Notes: generated by a model from the sequence alone, not told the origin. Numbered from the stretch's first letter, positions 12,225 to 24,175 are shown. The stretch is 64,000 nucleotides of DNA from Phyllostachys edulis (GCA_036346405.1 CM070562.1:99102284-99166283); one strand, 5' to 3'. Made by a program: numbers and translations.

Positions 12225-12540
12225 CTCAGGAGGGTGGTCCTACCAAAGGGAGGTCGCGACCAAAGGGGTGGTCGTGAACCAAGGGGAGGTCGTGACCCAA
12301 GAGGTGGTCGTGACCAAAGGGGTGGTCTTTGTAAAAAGACCAAGAGGGTGGTCTTTGCAGAAAGACCAAGAGGGTGGTCATGGCAAGTCTTCAGGATCAC
12401 CCAGAGGTCTTCCAGGACTACCCGGGAGGTCTTGGACAAAGGGGGAGGTCCAACGAGAGGGAGGTCTGGACTGAAGGGAAGGTCCAAATGAGAGGGAGGT
12501 CTGGACTGAAGGGGAGGTCCAAACGAGAGGGAGGTAAGAG
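12225..12540. repeat. Degenerate GGTC/GGTCG repeat cluster in the solo LTR
   Basis: Many imperfect copies of units such as AAAGGGGTGGTCGTGA and GAGAGGGAGGTC follow one another for about 300 bp. Open frames over it on both strands are artefacts of the repeat. Confidence 0.8.
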
Positions 12541-12959
12541 CGAACAGAGAAAGGAAATTCAACACCAGAGAGCTCCAGCAACTCTAGAAAACCACTCTCA
12601 AATTAGTTGAAGTTGGATTAATTCATATTAAATCGTTGCAAATTTTCAAAATCTCCAAGTTAAGCTTGAGCAATTTAACAAAACCAAATGGTTATTTTTA
12701 TTTTCGAAAATCTTAGAAAACCTGAAAAATTGGGGCGTTACAATGTCAATTGGGCCTTGTGGGTTGTGGGCTTCACCGCTTTGGCAAGGCCCACAAATTT
12801 TTGTTCTCTCCTTGATTCTTCTTCTTCTTCTTCTTCCGGTTGAGCAACTAGCCATGGCCACCGACACTAGAAGTTTGGGGGTTGGGGGGCTTCTAGCACC
12901 GAAGGGTAGGCTGAAGACTAATGAAGCCCCCCGCTGGATTCGCCCCTGTCTCCTTCGCT

Positions 12960-13270
12960 GCCACAGACACCACCAACAACACAAGAGGACGCTCTAATGA
13001 TCGCAATGATTGATCTGATCACTATCGCATGAACGTAACTTCAATGGAGGTCATGGTTTCAGTGGAAACCGCGGACGCAGTTATGGATGTGGTGGACGCG
13101 GTCGCAGTAATGGCGAACGTGGACAGAGTGGCTCCAACGCTTAGTGGTCGACTTCTTTCAACCCCTAGACATGACACTTTTTGGCATGGCAAGCAATGCC
13201 CTTGGCTTGGAATAATCAATGGCGCCGAAAGAGTTTGGAGAGGCACAATGTACAACCATGATGTCGGGCT
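12960..13270 (+). pseudogene. Copia gag C-terminal remnant (plus-strand element)
   Basis: In one frame the sequence gives a glycine/arginine-rich tail (FNGGHGFSGNRGRSYG, GRGRSNGERGQSGSNA), then WSTSFNP and a tryptophan/glutamine-rich end. This is the pattern of the gag C-terminus of Retrofit/Ale-type Copia elements. Stops interrupt it. It is on the same strand as the Copia integrase/RT remnant that resumes at 17934, so the two are probably halves of one element split by later insertions. The short (CTT)n at 12810-12838 lies just upstream. Confidence 0.5.
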
Positions 13271-13499
13271 GGTCATTCATATATATTGCTGGATATGCAA
13301 TAGTAATACATTCGAATACTTGGGAAGTTATAACAATTGAATCTTTACAAAAGGAAAGATAAGATTGCTATCTCTATACAATTTGTACAGAAGGAAACCA
13401 AGATGCGCTAACACCCTCCCCCCCCCCCCCAGTCCAAACACGAGGTTCCCAAATGTAGAGACTAGCACAAAAATCCTGAAATAGCTGTGTCAGGAGACC

Positions 13500-14702
13500 T
13501 TTTGTCACGATGTCGGCAAACTAATGGGAAGATGGCACATGGAGAACGTGGACCTGACCAAGAGATACTTCTCACGGACGAAGTGGATGTCTATCTCGAT
13601 ATGCTTGGTCTGGCTGTGTTGTATTGGGTTGGAGGACATATATACCGCACTGACGTTGTCACAGTAAATAACATTCGACGAGCATAGCGGATGATGAAGG
13701 TCCTGAAGGAGCCATCGTAACCAGCAACATTTCATCCACAACGTGTGCAACGGCATAGTACTCAGCCTCTACACTAGAGTGGGAGACAATAGCTTGATGC
13801 TTGGAAGACTAGGTGACAAGATTATCGCCGAAATAAACACAATAACCTGATATAGAGCAGCGAGAATCAGGACATCTTGCCCAATCCACATCTGAATATG
13901 CTATCAATGTGGTAGTTGGTGAAGCATGTAGGTGTAGTCCGTTCTCCGTAGTGCCTTTGATGTAGCGGAGTATGCATTTGGCGAGCGCAAGGTGAGGCTC
14001 GCGTGGGTCATGCATGTACAGACACACCTGTTGAACGGTATAGGCAAGGTCGGGCCGTGTCAAGGTAAGGTACTGCAACGCACCAGCCAAACTCCTGTAG
14101 TGTGTCGGGTCAGCAATGGGAGGACCGTCCGAAGCAGACAGCTTGGCCCGAGTGTCAACTAGAGTTATTGTCGGATGAAAGTCGTCCATGCCGACACACT
14201 GAAGAAGCTCGGGGGTGTACTGATGCTGGGAGAGAAAAAGACCCTGAGATGACCACGAGACAGAGATGCCCAAAAAGAAGTGAAGGGTACCAAGATCTGT
14301 CCTGAAAAACTCAAAGTGTAGGCAATGAATTAGACGCTGAAGGAAGGCTATGAAAGAAGCAACAATATAATGTCATCAACATATAAGAGGAGGTAAGAAA
14401 GATGCTCACCGTCCTTGAATACAAACAAGGAAGTGTCAGAAGTGGACGAAAGGAAGCCGATGTAATGAATGTAAGTGGTGAAGCGTGGTACCAAGCACGG
14501 GGGGCTAGGTTGAGTCCGTACAAGGATTTGAGAAGGCGACAAACATGGTTCAGCCGGGCAGGATCAACAAAATTGGAAGGCTACTGACAATAGACAGTCT
14601 CATCGAGAGTGCCATGGAGAAAGACATTCTTAATGTCGAGCCGATGTATTGGCCAAGAGCGAGATGCAACAATTGATAGGACAATGCAAATAGTGGATGG
14701 TT
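13500..14702 (-). pseudogene. Copia reverse transcriptase/RNase H remnant
   Basis: Minus-strand motifs in order are SRSWPIHRLDIKN (about 14680-14640), YGLNLAPRAWYH, LLYVDDIIL (the YVDD catalytic box, near 14370-14350), ADPTHYRSLAGALQYLTLTR, YMHDPREPHL, LIAYSDVDWA and, near the end, YCDNVSAVYMSSNP and TKHIEIDIHFVRE. These are the RVT_2 and Copia RNase H signatures. There is a stop in YCQ-stop-PSNF near 14585 and several frame changes, so the copy is inactive. It is close to but distinct from the plus-strand copy at 17.9-20.2 kb. Confidence 0.85.
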
Positions 14703-14935
14703 AGAAATGGGTTTCCCAACATCACACAGTGCGTCGGCCACCATCTTTAGGCACTGATAGTAGGACGTGATGGAGAGATCGCCCTGGGTAAGGTTGGAGA
14801 ACTCGCCTTCGAGGTAGATGGCGCATGTCTCCTGGTTGTAGCAGAAGAGAGCTTTGGCATGAACCCACAAGTTGCTGGCAGTCTGATTGGGTTCCATGGA
14901 GACATAGAGAATCCTGCATCCAACAATGTACCTCG
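14703..14935 (-). pseudogene. Copia gag fragment fused to RT by internal deletion
   Basis: The minus strand encodes SMEPNQTASNLWVHAKALF, EGEFSNLTQGDLSI and ALCDVGKPIS, which is the UBN2/retrotransposon gag core. Directly after KPIS the sequence switches to the RT segment STICIVLSIVAS in another frame. Everything between gag and mid-RT has been removed. Confidence 0.75.
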
Positions 14936-17933
14936 CGTACTATGCCTCATGCACCCCATTTACGACACGATCACTCGCCCGAGCATAAATCATTTTGTTC
15001 ACCCAAGCCAATGACAACCCCCGCCATGGCACAAAATTTTATAAAAGCGGCATCGCACCACAATTGACATAATTGTGACCTCACACCATAGTTGTACAAC
15101 AGTGGTATCGTACCACAATTCCATATACCATTAGGTCAAAATTAATAATTTATGAACATGTGATTATGAATCCCATCGTAACTAAGCATGGCTAAGCATA
15201 TTACGCACCCATGTTGGCACTAAAATATGACCAACTAATATTAACCAAACCTATGGTATTCAACGATACATTTCTAGAAATTTATTCAAGGAGACATAAT
15301 GGTAATTAAGTATTTAACTATTCCTGAAGCCATTATTGTAAGACTAGCAATGCATGTTGATATAAAATAATATAATTTTATAAAAGGGGTACAACATGAT
15401 CAAAGGTCTACGACTTGCCTTCGTTGAACGGTTAAGTTGTTTTGGCAAACGGTTCCAAGAATTCTTCGGAAACGTTAGAATCTATATGAGCGAAAAAGAG
15501 CCAAATAAATACAATAAATTCAAATACCAAAAATTATGAAATTAGTAGAGATAGAAAGATATAAAATTTAGATGAATTTAAAAACAAGAATCGACGGAAT
15601 CGGAGTTTGTATGAAAGAGAATGAACGTCCGGAAGTTTGCGACCACATGAAATGATAGAAATTGGTTGGAGAGAGAAAATAGAATGAATAGATGTTTTGC
15701 TGAATTTTTGTTTACAGAGAACAAAGGAAATGGGAGAATGACTTTGAGGGCCCCACATGGAGGTGAGGGAGAGATGGCTAGGGAGTGGAGCTGCTGTGAA
15801 TGATAGGTGGACCCCTTTTGCAAGTGGCTCAAGCAAGAAAGAAAGAAAGCGGAAGAAGCACAGAGCATAGATAGCACAGAGAGCAGGCGGTAGAGCAAAG
15901 GCACGGCGCCGATAAGTAGAGGCGAGGGGAGACCGAACAACTAGAAAAATGGAACCCCACGGATGTGGCGAACCCAAGGGTGGTGGTGGCGTCACCGGAG
16001 CAGGTCCGGCGTGGCGGCGGTGGCGAGAAAGACGCATGGCCGATGCGGGCGCAAGGAGGCGACGGAGCTCCGACGATGCTCTGACGAAGGCGAGGGGAGC
16101 ATGGTGTAGAACACGGAGTGATGATTCCAACGGTGGTGGTGGCTCAGATAGAGAACCTTTAATGGCGACACAGTCCGGCGGAGAAGGAGCTTCGGTAGCA
16201 CACAGTCGCCGATAAAATCCGAACAAACGGGGAAGAGTTAGAGAGTGGGGTTGGCGAAAATTTGAAGAGGGGGGTTGGGAGCACGCGGTGCTCACTTATA
16301 TAGGTGAAGGTGACACACAGTCCGACGAGGAACGCGAGCGGAATTCACGGCGGCGTACGTGACCGACCACGCACGGGGCTCCGATGAACCAACGGTGCTT
16401 CAGAGAAAAGGAAGGGAGCACGGCATAGAACGTCGCGAGAGAATCCAACGATGGTGACGATATCACCGAGAGATGAACGACGACGACGACGAAACACAAG
16501 GAGGAAGGAGCTTCAACCGACGACGGTAAAGCTTCGATTGCAGAGAAAAGAGGGCGAGAGAGGGGGCGAACTATAAGTGGTGGAGGAGGAGACCGAGGGG
16601 CACGTCCTGACGTGGTTGGCGTGACAAAACGGTTGTCGGAGAGGGAGAACGGAGGGGGTGGCTCTCGACCGGCAATGGGAAAGAAAGAAGGAGCTTCTGT
16701 TGGGGCTTTGGATGTAGGGAGGAGGGGAGCTCTGGTTGGGGAAGTAGGGAGGATAGGTTTTGTTGGCTATTAATAGAGGAGGAGGGGGGAGCTGTTGGTT
16801 TTATAGAGGAAGAGGAGGCGGAGCTTCGGTCGGAGCTCTAGAAGAAATAGGAGCTTCAATGCTTCGGTTTAGGGGGGGAGCTTCCAGGGAGGGGAGGAGG
16901 AGGAGAGGGGAAGGGGGAAGGGAAGAGAGGAAGGGGGAGCTGTGCTACTGCTTTTAAAGGAGAGGAAGGAGGAGGAGCAAAGACGAGGGAGCATGCTTGT
17001 GCCGGCAAGATGGCTCAGATAGGCGCGCATGGGGCGGGTGGCGCCAGGGCACTAGCATCATGGGAGAAGCGTGGGCAGGGATGGGGGAGGGAGAGGTTGA
17101 GCCCAGGCATGGCCCGCGGGATGGGTGGTGGCAGGGTATGGGGAGGCGGCATGGGGGAAAAGGGTGCAGGGCATGGCGTAGGTCCTTCGGGAGGAAGATG
17201 ACTAGCAACGGGAGGAAAGAAGGAAAAGAGAGAAAAGAAAAGAAAAATAAATAAATTCCAAAAAAAATTATAAAGTACTTTGGAACCTAAAAAGGACAAA
17301 TAAAATACTTTTAGATTTATTTGAAGTTTATTTTAATTATTTAAAATGTTTTTCCTTGAAATTCAACGACGCTTTATTAAATTCAATAAAATGCCAAAAA
17401 AACTCCAAAATAAATCCTCACTTTTAAAATAATTAATTTAAATTAAAATTTACAACCGAGAAAAGGATTTTTGGGAAAAACATAAAAGGAAATAATTTAA
17501 ATTGAACTCCAAGGAAATAGCATAAGAATTGGAGAAAATCCAATAAAATTATTTTAAATTTAATTAACTTTTGATTTAATCATTTGAAATGTCTTCATTT
17601 TTTGTAAGTTTTAATTTAAGCTTTAATTAATTCAATAAAATTCAAATTGTTCATTTTATTTCTAAATTTTTAAAAAGACTCTAAAATACGAGAAAGTGAA
17701 AACAAATAAAAAGAACTCCGTGGAAAAACAACCGGGGTCCTGGAAAAAGGAATTCCAAGGAAAGCCAAAAAATAAATAAAACAATTTTTTATTTAATTGG
17801 AGTTTGATTTACGCACGTTAAATTGTTTTAAATTTATGAAATTTCAAATTAAGCTTGAACAATTCAGGGAAAATCAAATGGTGATTTTTATTTTGAAATT
17901 TTCAAAAAGGGCCAAAAATTGGGATGTTACAGA
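14936..17933 (-). repeat. Second Gypsy LTR remnant, related to 9755-12742
   Basis: The opening, ATGCACCCCATTTACGACACG followed by ATCACTCGCCCGAG, matches 10863-10897 of the solo LTR. It ends GGGATGTTACA, like the solo LTR's GGGGCGTTACA. The first roughly 1.1 kb of the LTR (solo LTR coordinates) is missing where it meets the minus-strand Copia. GC-rich leader-like DNA (15900-17200) and a TATA-like CTATATAAG (minus strand, 16295-16303) lie inside, then AT-rich DNA. The open frames within it match nothing. Confidence 0.7.
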
Positions 17934-20210
17934 TCATGTTCCCTTTTTCTTGCCCCTATACCTCTCAACAAAATGGCAAGGCTAAACTACTTATCCATAC
18001 AATTAACGATGTCGTTCATTCCTTGTTGTTCCAAGCCTCTTTACCACCCTCCTATTGGACCGAAGCACTGCGGATACTTGCTCCATCATTGCCCTACAAA
18101 ACCTCTGCGATTTTCCACACCTCACTTTGCTCTTTTTCGGTCTCTACCGACCTACAACCATCTTCGAGTGCTCGATTGCCTATGTTATCCTAACATCTCA
18201 TCTACCGCACCCCACAAGCTTGCTGCACGTTCCACTCTATGTGTCTTTCTTGGATACCCCTCTCGACACAAGGGTTACCACTGCCTAGACTTGGCCACAC
18301 GACGCATCGTTATATCCCGTCATGTCATGTTTGACAATTCTATTTTTCCCCTTCTCTAAAAAAATCAACACACAACACTTCTTCTTTGGATTTTCTAATG
18401 GATCTCGCTGCCACCTCTACTCCTATTATCCCAACCATCACGAGTGTCCCTACCACGCAAGCTCTTTCCCCTGTCACAACAGCTATTTCACTTGCTGTGA
18501 TAGATATTTCCCCTGTTGCGGCAGCTATCCTACCTGTTGAGGTAGCTTCGACACCCCCGTCTCCGAATTTGGTTTCCTCTCCGGCCGTGTCTCCCACACA
18601 CAATGTTGCTTCCCCTCCTTATATCGAGGCTACTACACACCCACCTCAACCACATTTTACTCGAACACTAACCGGCAAACTTCCTAAACCTATTGAGCAT
18701 CTCAACCTTTCTGTGATTTCCTCCTCTTTATATCGTATTCCTAAAACCTACCGCACTGACCTAAAGGATCCTAATTGGCATCGTGATATGGAAGAGGAGT
18801 TTCGTGCTCTTCTTAATAACAGAACATGGACACTTTCCACTTCCATCCAATGCCAACATTGTTTCGGGGACATGGGTTTTTTGACATAAGTTGAATCCGG
18901 ATGGATCTCTCGATCTCTACAAGGCACGATGGGTTTTTCGAGGTTTTAATCAACAACCCGATGTTGACTTTGATGAGACCTTTAGTCCAGTTGTCAGACC
19001 TACTACTATTTGTGTTGTTCTTAGTCTTGCAGTGAGCAATTCTTGGCCGGTTCATCAACTTGATGTCAAGAAGGCATTTCATCACGATAATTTGGATGAG
19101 ACAATATACAGTCAACAACCTCCAGGATTCGTAGACGAACAACATCCTAATCATGTTAGTCGGTTGGACAAATATCTATATGGTCTTAAGCAGGCACCCC
19201 ATGCATGGTTTCAACGTTTCGCTAATTTTGCTCATTCCATTAGCTTTCAAAGCTCCAAGTCGGATTCGTCACTGTTTATTCTCAAGAAAGGTTCTTCTAT
19301 AGCATATCTTCTTTATATGTCGACGGCATTATCGTGACGACATCCTCTTCATCAACTCTGCATAATATTATCCGATTGTTGAGCGGCGAATTTGCCATGA
19401 AGGACCTTGGAGCTCTACGTCATTTTTTGGGCATCTCGGTTACACGTACTGGTGATGGCATGCATCTTTCTCAGATGACTTACATTGAGGATATTCTTTC
19501 TTGTGCTAGCACGAGCACGTGCAATCCAATCATTACACCAGTCGACACATGGTCCAAACTTTCAACATCTATTGAACTTCCTGTTGCCGACCCTACACAC
19601 TATCGGACTTTCGCAGGTGCTTTGCAGTAGGTTACATTGACTCGATCGGATATTTCTTACGCCGTCCAGCAGATTTGCCTATACATGCATGATCCTCGTG
19701 AGCCGCATCTCAACTTGATCAAGCGTGTTCTTCGCTACCTCAAAGGGACCGCTGATCTTGGTCTTCAACTTCACTTGATTGCCTCCGATAAACTAGTGGC
19801 GTACTCTGATGCTGACTGGGCGGGTTATCCCAACACATGCGATCGACCTCAAGTTATTGTCTCTTTCTTGGTGACAATCTTATTTGTTGGTCCTCCAAGC
19901 GTCAGACTACAATTTCTCGATCTAGTACTGAAGCGGAGTACATGGCTGTTGCAAATGTTGTGGCTGAATCCTGTTAGGTCTGCCAATTACTGATCGAGCT
20001 TCATCGACCTCTTCGTGTGTGCACCGTTGTATACTGTGACAATATTAGTGCCGTGTACCTTTCCGCTAATCTGGTTCAACACAAGCGCACTAAACATGTT
20101 GAGATCGATATCCACTTCGTTTGTGACAAGGTCGTTCCATCTTCTTCACAATATGCTGATATATTCACAAAGGATTGATATCGCTGCTCTTTTCTGAGTT
20201 TTGATCCAGA
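17934..20210 (+). pseudogene. Copia (Retrofit/Ale-like) integrase-RT-RNase H remnant
   Basis: The segment opens inside integrase (CPYTSQQNGKAKLLIHTIND, HKLAARSTLCVFLGYPSRHKGY). It continues through RT (KARWVFRGFNQQPDVDFDETF, LDVKKAFHHDN, YGLKQAPHAWFQRF; the YVDD box is frameshifted, reading LLYMSTALS in one frame near 19310-19340). RNase H follows (ADPTHYRTFAGALQ-stop, YMHDPREPHLNL, VAYSDADWAGYP, and a degraded end with YCDN-like and HVEIDIHFVCD-like pieces). Stops and frameshifts near 18887, 19320, 19628 and 19840 show it is dead. A purine tract and the 3' LTR follow directly. Confidence 0.85.
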
Positions 20211-20266
20211 CTAAACATTACCCCTCCGTCGCAGTGTCGGGTCCATGGTTCAGACAGCGAGGGAGT

Positions 20267-20517
20267 GTTACAAAAGGATTCTGAATCAATTCAGGAATCC
20301 GGATTGCATGCAGCGCTGTTGCCGTGCAAGCTGGGCATCAGTGTTGTCTTGACGTTGTCTCGGATCAGTCTCCTAGCTGGACTTCCATACTGTGTACGAT
20401 AGCAATAGCACTTTGTATTCATATGTAACTCTTGTACATTGTACTATATATTGTGAGTAATACAACGATCAAAGGGATTGCGGATTCGCAGCCTTTCTTA
20501 CAAATCCTTCTCTAACA
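20267..20517 (+). repeat. 3' LTR of the plus-strand Copia
   Basis: A 251-bp LTR starting TGTTACAAAAGGATT and ending CCTTCTCTAACA, preceded by the polypurine tract CAGACAGCGAGGGAG (20252-20266). The next five bases, ATTTC, would be the target duplication. I do not see the 5' LTR in the window. It lies about 120 bp past the stop codon of the minus-strand transporter gene. Confidence 0.8.
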
Positions 20518-20637
20518 ATTTCATGCAAACAACGAGCTTTCAAGTGTTTCACCATCACTAACTAATATACAGGAGTAACAAGACCACCATGGAGTTGAAC
20601 GTTTGGCACTTGGGCTGGCTGCCACTAAAATCGCGAC

Positions 20638-23600
20638 TCACGAGCAAGCGTCGCTGTACACGGCCACTGCATTTGACACCACCGCAATAACAATCATGAA
20701 CACTGCCAGGTACTTGTCCCCCTTCTTCGCTATGCTGTGACGATCCCTGCTAGATCAAAACAAACGAGATCAATCAGTCAGCTATTAACGGCTGAAGCCA
20801 TATGACCAAGCAGTCACATATGCGGCTAGACTAGTTGTAATGAGAGCGGCAACCAACTAAGCTTATTTTCTTCGAATTTGCTAATTTTCAGTTGTCTGAA
20901 ATTTTCTTATCCATCAGTCACCTACAGTTGCACAATACTAAGTCTAAAATTACAGTACTAAGTGATGTGCAATTTTAGTACAACTCTAATGTAACTTTTA
21001 GTTCTGTTTGTTTTTGTATTTGTAGGGTTGTAGGGTTCACTTAGATTTACTTTTGTCTAGTTTAGAATTTTTTATATTTTTCTTGTAATACTCCCTCTGG
21101 TTTAAAATACTTGACGCCCATGCATGCACACATACACTACTTGACGTCAAATAAAAGAAAACGGAGGGAGTACTTTTGTCTATTTTCTTTATGTTCTTCT
21201 ATGTAACATGCTACGGAGCTAAGCAAAAATGAGCAATTGAACATCACCTGGTACCAACTCACCTCAGCGCGATGGCCGCGGGGAAAATGTAGGCAATGGA
21301 GACGGCCGCGGTTGCCCCTGTGAACTGGAAAGCGTCCCAGATGTTCGGAATGAAGTTCGCCGCAAGAAAGATCACCGCAAGGAGCGCCGCCGTCAGCACG
21401 CAAAATCTCTGGTTGTCGCATGACAAGGGCCTCGCCGAGGGGAAGAGAAGCCCGTCCATGTTGAGCCGCAGTGCGTGGAATACGATGGGGAAGACAAGCA
21501 TTAGGTGGAGCACGTAGCTCACCCTGACGGCGTCGTTGAAGACCGAGCTGTACGGGATGCCGAGGTTCGAGTCGAAGTTGGCGAGGACGTCGTCGAGCGT
21601 CGATTCGCCGAAGAGGAGGAAGCCGAAGAAGCTGGTGGTGATGTACACGGCCGAGCACAGAAGCAGCGACGCGCGCACGATCGGCTTGATCTGGGAAGGA
21701 TCCTTGAGTTCGTTGTGAATAGGGTGCACTGCAGCAAAATGTCAAATCAGATATTCCTAGATAATATTGCTAGTGACATGCCCCAAAGCTAATTATTGAG
21801 GTGATTGTATCACTTTTGTGTTTATGAACTATTGAATAATATATGTTATTTTGTCTCTTGAATGAACTATCATTTACGTTGATTAACAAGTATGTTATTT
21901 GTTCGTGAAACTCTTTATTCATGTTACGATGTTATTCTAAATATCTATGGTCTTATATCATTATGTGGGACACTTATGATTTATAGATCATCATATGTAT
22001 TGATTGATGGTCATGTTTCATGGATCATGGATATAAGATATTAAATCAATAATGTAGACATATGTTAGAGAACATAATGTTGGATTGACCCACCTTTAGG
22101 CACAATGAGAATTGTTATTTTCACAAGTGTATGTGGGATCTTTAGACCTGATATCGTCGTTGTTTCCTACATGTGTAATAGTTTACTTAGGGATTGTCAA
22201 ACACTTCTCTCTAACTAGGTAGTCATAAATGTAGCTTTCATATTTACTATGAAACATGCTGAGGAATGTAAGTGATCAAGATGAGGCTTGCCCCTCCTCT
22301 TAACGGGAGAAATATCTCTGGCCCCTCGATGTAGTTGGATTAGGGAAGTGCGTGGCCATGCCGAATGTGGTTGCAGAGTCAATCACATGTGTATAATCCA
22401 CTACAAGATTGAGAGAAGGATCGAGTTATCATAGGATGACACGTATCTCGCCTTAAGTTTGATTTGGTATCGTGAGGCAAAGGATCAACACATGAGCACT
22501 ATATAGGTTCATCTGATATAATCTTTGTGTGTATTCGAGGTCGCTATGTCCTACTAGGGACCGCTACCGACTTGTGATTGAAAATGAGTTTCCGGGGTCA
22601 CAGCTAAGTGCATATGAATCTACACGGTCACACAATTAATAGGCTAGAATGAAACAATTCGAATAGGATCTATTCATATGGGCTTCGCACCTTGATGGGC
22701 CCCTAGTGTAGGGTTTCACCAAGGGGACTCTTTATAAGGGGAAGCATGTGGCTTTAGGGAGGAGATATCACACCACCCATCGAAATCCTATCCATCACCC
22801 TTCGAAGGTCCTACCGTGCGCGTTGGTGCTAGCACATCGGTACACGACGTTCCATCCCTAAACGTGTGGATATCGTAGAGGCATAACTGTGGTTGCTACT
22901 GCGCTGACCGAGGACGATCAATGACGTACGTGAAAAACGCGAGGAGCTGCTGGAGGAAATGATCGGCGGCCAAGGACATTAGATGATCTACTACTTCTAC
23001 TACATTGACGCGCGCGATGTTGGACCAGATTGCTCCAACTCTTGTTCCACTGTATTGCATGTCTAGTGGTAATGATCTATGATCTCTTACTCGTATGGCT
23101 TTCCGGTTTATAGGGTAGAAAAACTTTATATTGCGCTAGTGTAGTCTATCCGTATCTCAACAAAATATGACAAACTAATGTAGGCTGAACTAGCTGGAGT
23201 TAACTTGTTCATACCATTGTAATGACAAATGTAAGCAGTGACGAGCACCGGAGCCGCTGTGAAGAGTCTCCATATGGATGGCCAGTCATCGACGTCAGGA
23301 AACAGCTTGGGCATCGGGATCTGTCTTCTCATCAACTTGATGATGGCGATTCCGGCAGTGATCACGACGAACACGACAGCCAGGGCAACCGATGCGGCAG
23401 ACGTGTATCTCAGTGAATCTGAAGCGGAAGAAAAGCAAAACCTTCATAATTGAGAGAGAGCAAAATGTTCAAGAAAAGATAGGCTTTCCCCCCGTACTAA
23501 TTGAAACCGGGCAATCACGCACGTACCGACGCGCTTGAAACATGCCAGTGGAGTGAACACACCGAGAGTGGTGATGAGGAGGATGGAGAAGCGCCCGTTC

Positions 23601-24175
23601 CACCGGCACGCGCCGAACCATCCTTCTAACACGCCGTGATGATGCACGCCGCTCGAGGAAGTTCCAGAGAGCACATCACCTTGTGTCAGGAGGATTCGTT
23701 CGTACATTCAGAACAGTTCGTAACGCGAACATTGTAAATCTAACAACAAAGGAGAGAGGCGATGCTCCAAGAACACCGTACCGATGATGATCATGTAAAC
23801 GACCATGACGCTGACGTTGTTGACGACGATGCAGACCTGGAGGAACCCCCTGCCAAGCGCCCCGAAGGCGTCGCCCATGGCCTCGCCGTACGACGCGGCG
23901 CCCACGGCGCGGCTGAATCGCACGAGCAGCTCGATGGAGGCGTCCGTGAGCAGCGCGGCGAGCACGACCAGGGCAAGGCCCGGCACGAGGCCGAGCACCT
24001 TCATGGTGGCCGGGAGCGCCATGATGCCGGCGCCGACGATGGTGGTGGACAGGTTGAACACCGCGCCGGCGAAGGAGGCGCCGTCGAAGTCATTCCCGTC
24101 CTTGTGCTTCCTGGCGAGGAGAGGCTCGCTTCCTTTGGCGTCGTGGTCACCGGCGCTCGCCATTGGCATCACCAT
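20638..24175 (-). CDS. AVT6-type vacuolar amino-acid transporter (five exons)
   Basis: The coding exons on the complement are 24175-23782, 23679-23527, 23418-23215, 21728-21263 and 20746-20638. All have GT-AG borders and consistent phases, and encode 441 aa. The protein is an Aa_trans/AAAP-family carrier of the AVT6 (SLC38-like) subgroup, proton-coupled exporters or importers of amino acids across vacuolar and related membranes. A short hydrophilic N-terminus with a dileucine-like EPLLARKH leads into the first membrane span (NLSTTIVGAGIMALPATMKV, near residue 40). Later landmarks are MVVYMIIIGDVLSG at the exon 1/2 join, ICHYNVHPIHNELKDPSQI at the exon 3/4 join and a C-terminal span ending SDACS. 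Roughly 11 membrane segments are expected. Two other in-frame ATGs lie at 24169 and 24163, and the last (MASAGDH) may be the real start. The length is usual for the family and no disabling change is seen. Intron 4 carries a MITE and intron 3 a solo LTR. Confidence 0.93.
21091..21170. mobile_element. Stowaway MITE in intron 4 of the transporter
   Basis: An 80-bp element with CTCCCTCTGGTTT at one end and CGGAGGGAG at the other as inverted termini, flanked by TA on both sides. The interior also pairs (TTGACG/CGTCAA), so it would fold into a hairpin. Stowaway elements are Tc1/mariner-derived non-autonomous transposons that target TA. Confidence 0.85.
21768..23162 (+). mobile_element. Probable solo Copia (Angela-like) LTR in intron 3 of the transporter
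   Basis: A 1.4-kb insert starting TGCTAGTGACATGCCCC and ending GTATCTCAACA. The start resembles the TGTTGGAAATATGCCC opening I recall for Angela-like grass LTRs. Its body is clearly related to 63200-64000, with shared phrases such as CATATGTATTGATTGATG, ATGTTTCAT and TAGAGAACAT. The flanks AATAT and AAATA are only an approximate target duplication. It contains no coding region. Confidence 0.65.

Larger units (their letters stand above)
9755..12742 (-). mobile_element. Solo Gypsy (Tekay/Del-like) LTR with intact 5-bp target duplication
   Basis: The segment starts TGTCACGCCCCGAG, ends GGGGCGTTACA and is flanked on both sides by ATGTC (9750-9754 and 12743-12747). That is the signature of an LTR-LTR recombination product. 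No primer site or coding region remains. On the minus strand a TATA box (GCTATAAAAG) precedes a plausible transcript start, so I read the LTR as minus-sense, beginning TGTAACGCCCC. Inside are a GA run, a cluster of GAGGTC-type repeats and a GGTCG-rich region. Length is 2988 bp. A related but truncated LTR lies at 14936-17933. Confidence 0.9.
13270..14935 (-). mobile_element. Minus-strand Copia remnant: gag, RT, RNase H, PPT and part LTR
   Basis: Read on the minus strand the order is a gag fragment (14935-14703), the reverse-transcriptase C-terminal half, RNase H, a G-rich polypurine tract (complement of the C-run at 13418-13432), then an LTR starting TGTTAGCGCATCTTGG at 13413. The LTR's other end is not clear but lies near 13270. 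Protease, integrase and the front of RT are missing. The missing 5' part abuts a Gypsy LTR remnant at about 14936. Confidence 0.75.

Noticed and set aside
23135..23139. GCTAG, also present at 21770-21774, considered as target duplication of the intron LTR
   Set aside because: Using it would end the LTR in TGC rather than CA. The CAACA end fits the LTR family better, although its duplication is imperfect.
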